DNA of 64,000 nt from Victivallis lenta (GTDB taxonomy: Bacteria; Verrucomicrobiota; Lentisphaeria; Victivallales; Victivallaceae), in contig NZ_VUNS01000015.1 in NCBI RefSeq assembly GCF_009695545.1, forward strand, positions 62,001 through 126,000, read 5' to 3'. The notes below the pieces were generated by a model, which was given only the letters and a program-made list of their open reading frames with translations, made no database searches and had not been told where the DNA came from. A program made the translations under genes and the position numbers. Shown one piece after another: positions 63,701 to 64,000 of the stretch. Each line of letters begins with the position of its first letter. Positions within the stretch are counted from its first letter, which is position 1.

Positions 63701-64000
63701 CGGCGGCATGTGGAAGGTCGGTATTGCCAAGGATAATGATGGTGAGATCCGCAAATTCTGCTGGATGAAGCCGGGCAAAGGCGATGGCGATGCACTGCTT
63801 GAGGAAATTCCGGTCAGCATCATCCGCAATGAAACAGCCAAAGATACGGTTTATGAGATGGAATTCCCGGCGAAACGGCTTGGAATCGTCCGCGGCAAAC
63901 CGTTCCGTTTTAACTTGCTGGTCAACGACAACGACGGGCGTTGCCGTGTAGGTTATCATTCACTCACGGAGATCCGTGGCGACGGCAGAAATGATATCGG
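60762..64000 (+). CDS. Large secreted clan GH-A glycosidase (3' partial)
   Basis: The frame is open from the ATG at 60762 to the window edge: 1079 residues seen, stop not reached. A signal peptide (FFFTFLITAISCGFAG) is followed by about 400 residues of beta-rich modules. The TIM barrel has the acid/base motif VMEIWNEAELPGF near 536 and a probable nucleophile in WAANETAMTSSF near 643. After a linking beta-domain, a CBM9-like module starts near 915 (DCSVRLWLGWKSPDKIAARV, YQGDGLQIFF). AAGGAG lies seven bases before the ATG. It is divergent from the GH78-like operon. The substrate is unknown. Confidence 0.78.
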   Translation, partial: MRYKQFFFTFLITAISCGFAGEVDFSRYPKRKCWAAGGVVTITPAFDALKLTWNPAERKFMEFTFPQAPLLGTFEKLTVTVKLKRSEKSTLNALALRLIDKDGEIFQFKKNVGPETTQLIYRINGLDPKPNGCWKSSAKAVANKKMDMPVSLLGMSVDYPANSGPGEVLVTSIRYEKFPEESEPVNAREAVPVPGEKFRTGTENDQRFFEYSEGIFFPVLRGGQFRLRVKAGAAPQAQLLLLHGKQEKAQKPATVKAGDDNVYTLIYPVPYELDGTSVSLKKIRIDSAGPVQMIDLTYEIPHVELAFNLGEGSDFNIWQQGVPGKVRFSNTRTAALSGKAELIWSDNAGKELERIIEHIELAPGESKEIALPEPQLYGLYHLSGTLPGKDGRPVVFRRRLGFMPPNNAEEHDGMQYGVALLTPALKRLEITARAARYCGADFDRSSIIWAYIERHQGKWDWSYPDAHYRILKDAKLRWAPILWFPPRWATSKTWKPSYEPVMQSFGFPLPDYDLWTTYVRNCVERYGKENIRVMEIWNEAELPGFANFTPEEYAELLKRAYDVIKSVNPKIQVSACGYTCMPGQHPRMTFPDFMPRSLKAARGKYDLHPIHYHGFFHEYVGGIGAFLEARKEWGVTAPWAANETAMTSSFCTRLAQAEILFEKMVYSQVKGAVAHVWHNMYDLGRDHFNKEHNFGLLDHALEPKEAYLAYNNVTRLFRGAGLVRDLTVGDCYMFLFKKGDTLLIPGWTLYPPASERLFELTGVTGKAEFIDVFGNRTPVRTEKGKLLLHVSSAPMTLALEQDTLPEIKGEVFTATRDFGEFKLASGSGVKSVTGAFADGSARELAVGGDGTFRYPVKPEKLRKPQALTLTFDTELGEFAVRKFLTPQFRLPANANFNRPADFSLQDASSYMQTSPNDPMYADCIYKGADDCSVRLWLGWKSPDKIAARVVVRDDIHFQDQKGVQIYQGDGLQIFFSQTITGGMWKVGIAKDNDGEIRKFCWMKPGKGDGDALLEEIPVSIIRNETAKDTVYEMEFPAKRLGIVRGKPFRFNLLVNDNDGRCRVGYHSLTEIRGDGRNDI

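Overview
The window most resembles a chromosome segment from the Lentisphaerota (Victivallis-like). This is an inference. It rests on two pseudopilins with the FTLIELLV signal and one clear H-x9-DG tail, many large secreted glycoside hydrolases with LacI and AraC regulators, PA14 and DUF4838 proteins, and an anaerobe-type oxygen-defence operon. Most of the sequence is GC-rich. Two stretches, about 2.1-7.4 kb and 55.5-60.8 kb, are visibly AT-richer. No rRNA, tRNA, CRISPR array or recognisable transposase gene was found.

Layout. 1-9 kb: the end of a PQQ-like propeller gene, then a leftward four-gene operon (YfhO-like membrane protein, polyprenyl-phosphate glycosyltransferase, wecD, wecE) that looks like a self-contained surface glycosylation unit, then a BtuF-like binding protein and a PhnP-like hydrolase. 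9-20 kb: housekeeping genes (CBS-type pyrophosphatase, trmO, DUF218 protein, PHP phosphatase, EF-G-like GTPase), a GT-C-type membrane protein, a ferritin-like protein and a lipoprotein phosphoesterase. 20-25 kb: a large repeat protein behind a long structured leader, and an unknown membrane protein. 25-28.5 kb: a PerR, superoxide reductase, flavodiiron, rubredoxin and small lipoprotein operon. 28.7-32 kb: a PHP protein and dnaA.

32-37.7 kb is a carbohydrate locus: DUF4838 and DUF4380-like proteins, a frame-broken gene, a divergent AraC regulator and small secreted proteins. 38-46.6 kb holds a methyltransferase, a sugar acetyltransferase, a SulP transporter, the zinc-ribbon/thiE/mutY operon and clpB. 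46.7-64 kb is a polysaccharide-degradation region. It contains two LacI-pseudopilin-glycosidase modules, an AraC/GH78-like pair, a decayed LacI gene and a large glycosidase cut by the window edge.

Most interesting points: (1) a 477-base element with 25-base terminal inverted repeats lies inside a pseudopilin gene, so the pilin signal peptide occurs twice, once on each side of it; (2) the LacI-pseudopilin-glycosidase module occurs twice, once with pilin and glycosidase sharing a TGATG junction; (3) the YfhO/GT2/WecD/WecE operon; (4) a 113-base multi-stem RNA in the leader of the repeat protein; (5) three alternating complementary 8-base arms between the thiE operon and clpB; (6) a superoxide reductase with one centre-I cysteine replaced by histidine.

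Most genes have readable sigma70-type promoters (TTGnnn, 16-17 bases, TATAnT-like). These were found by eye and were not tested statistically.
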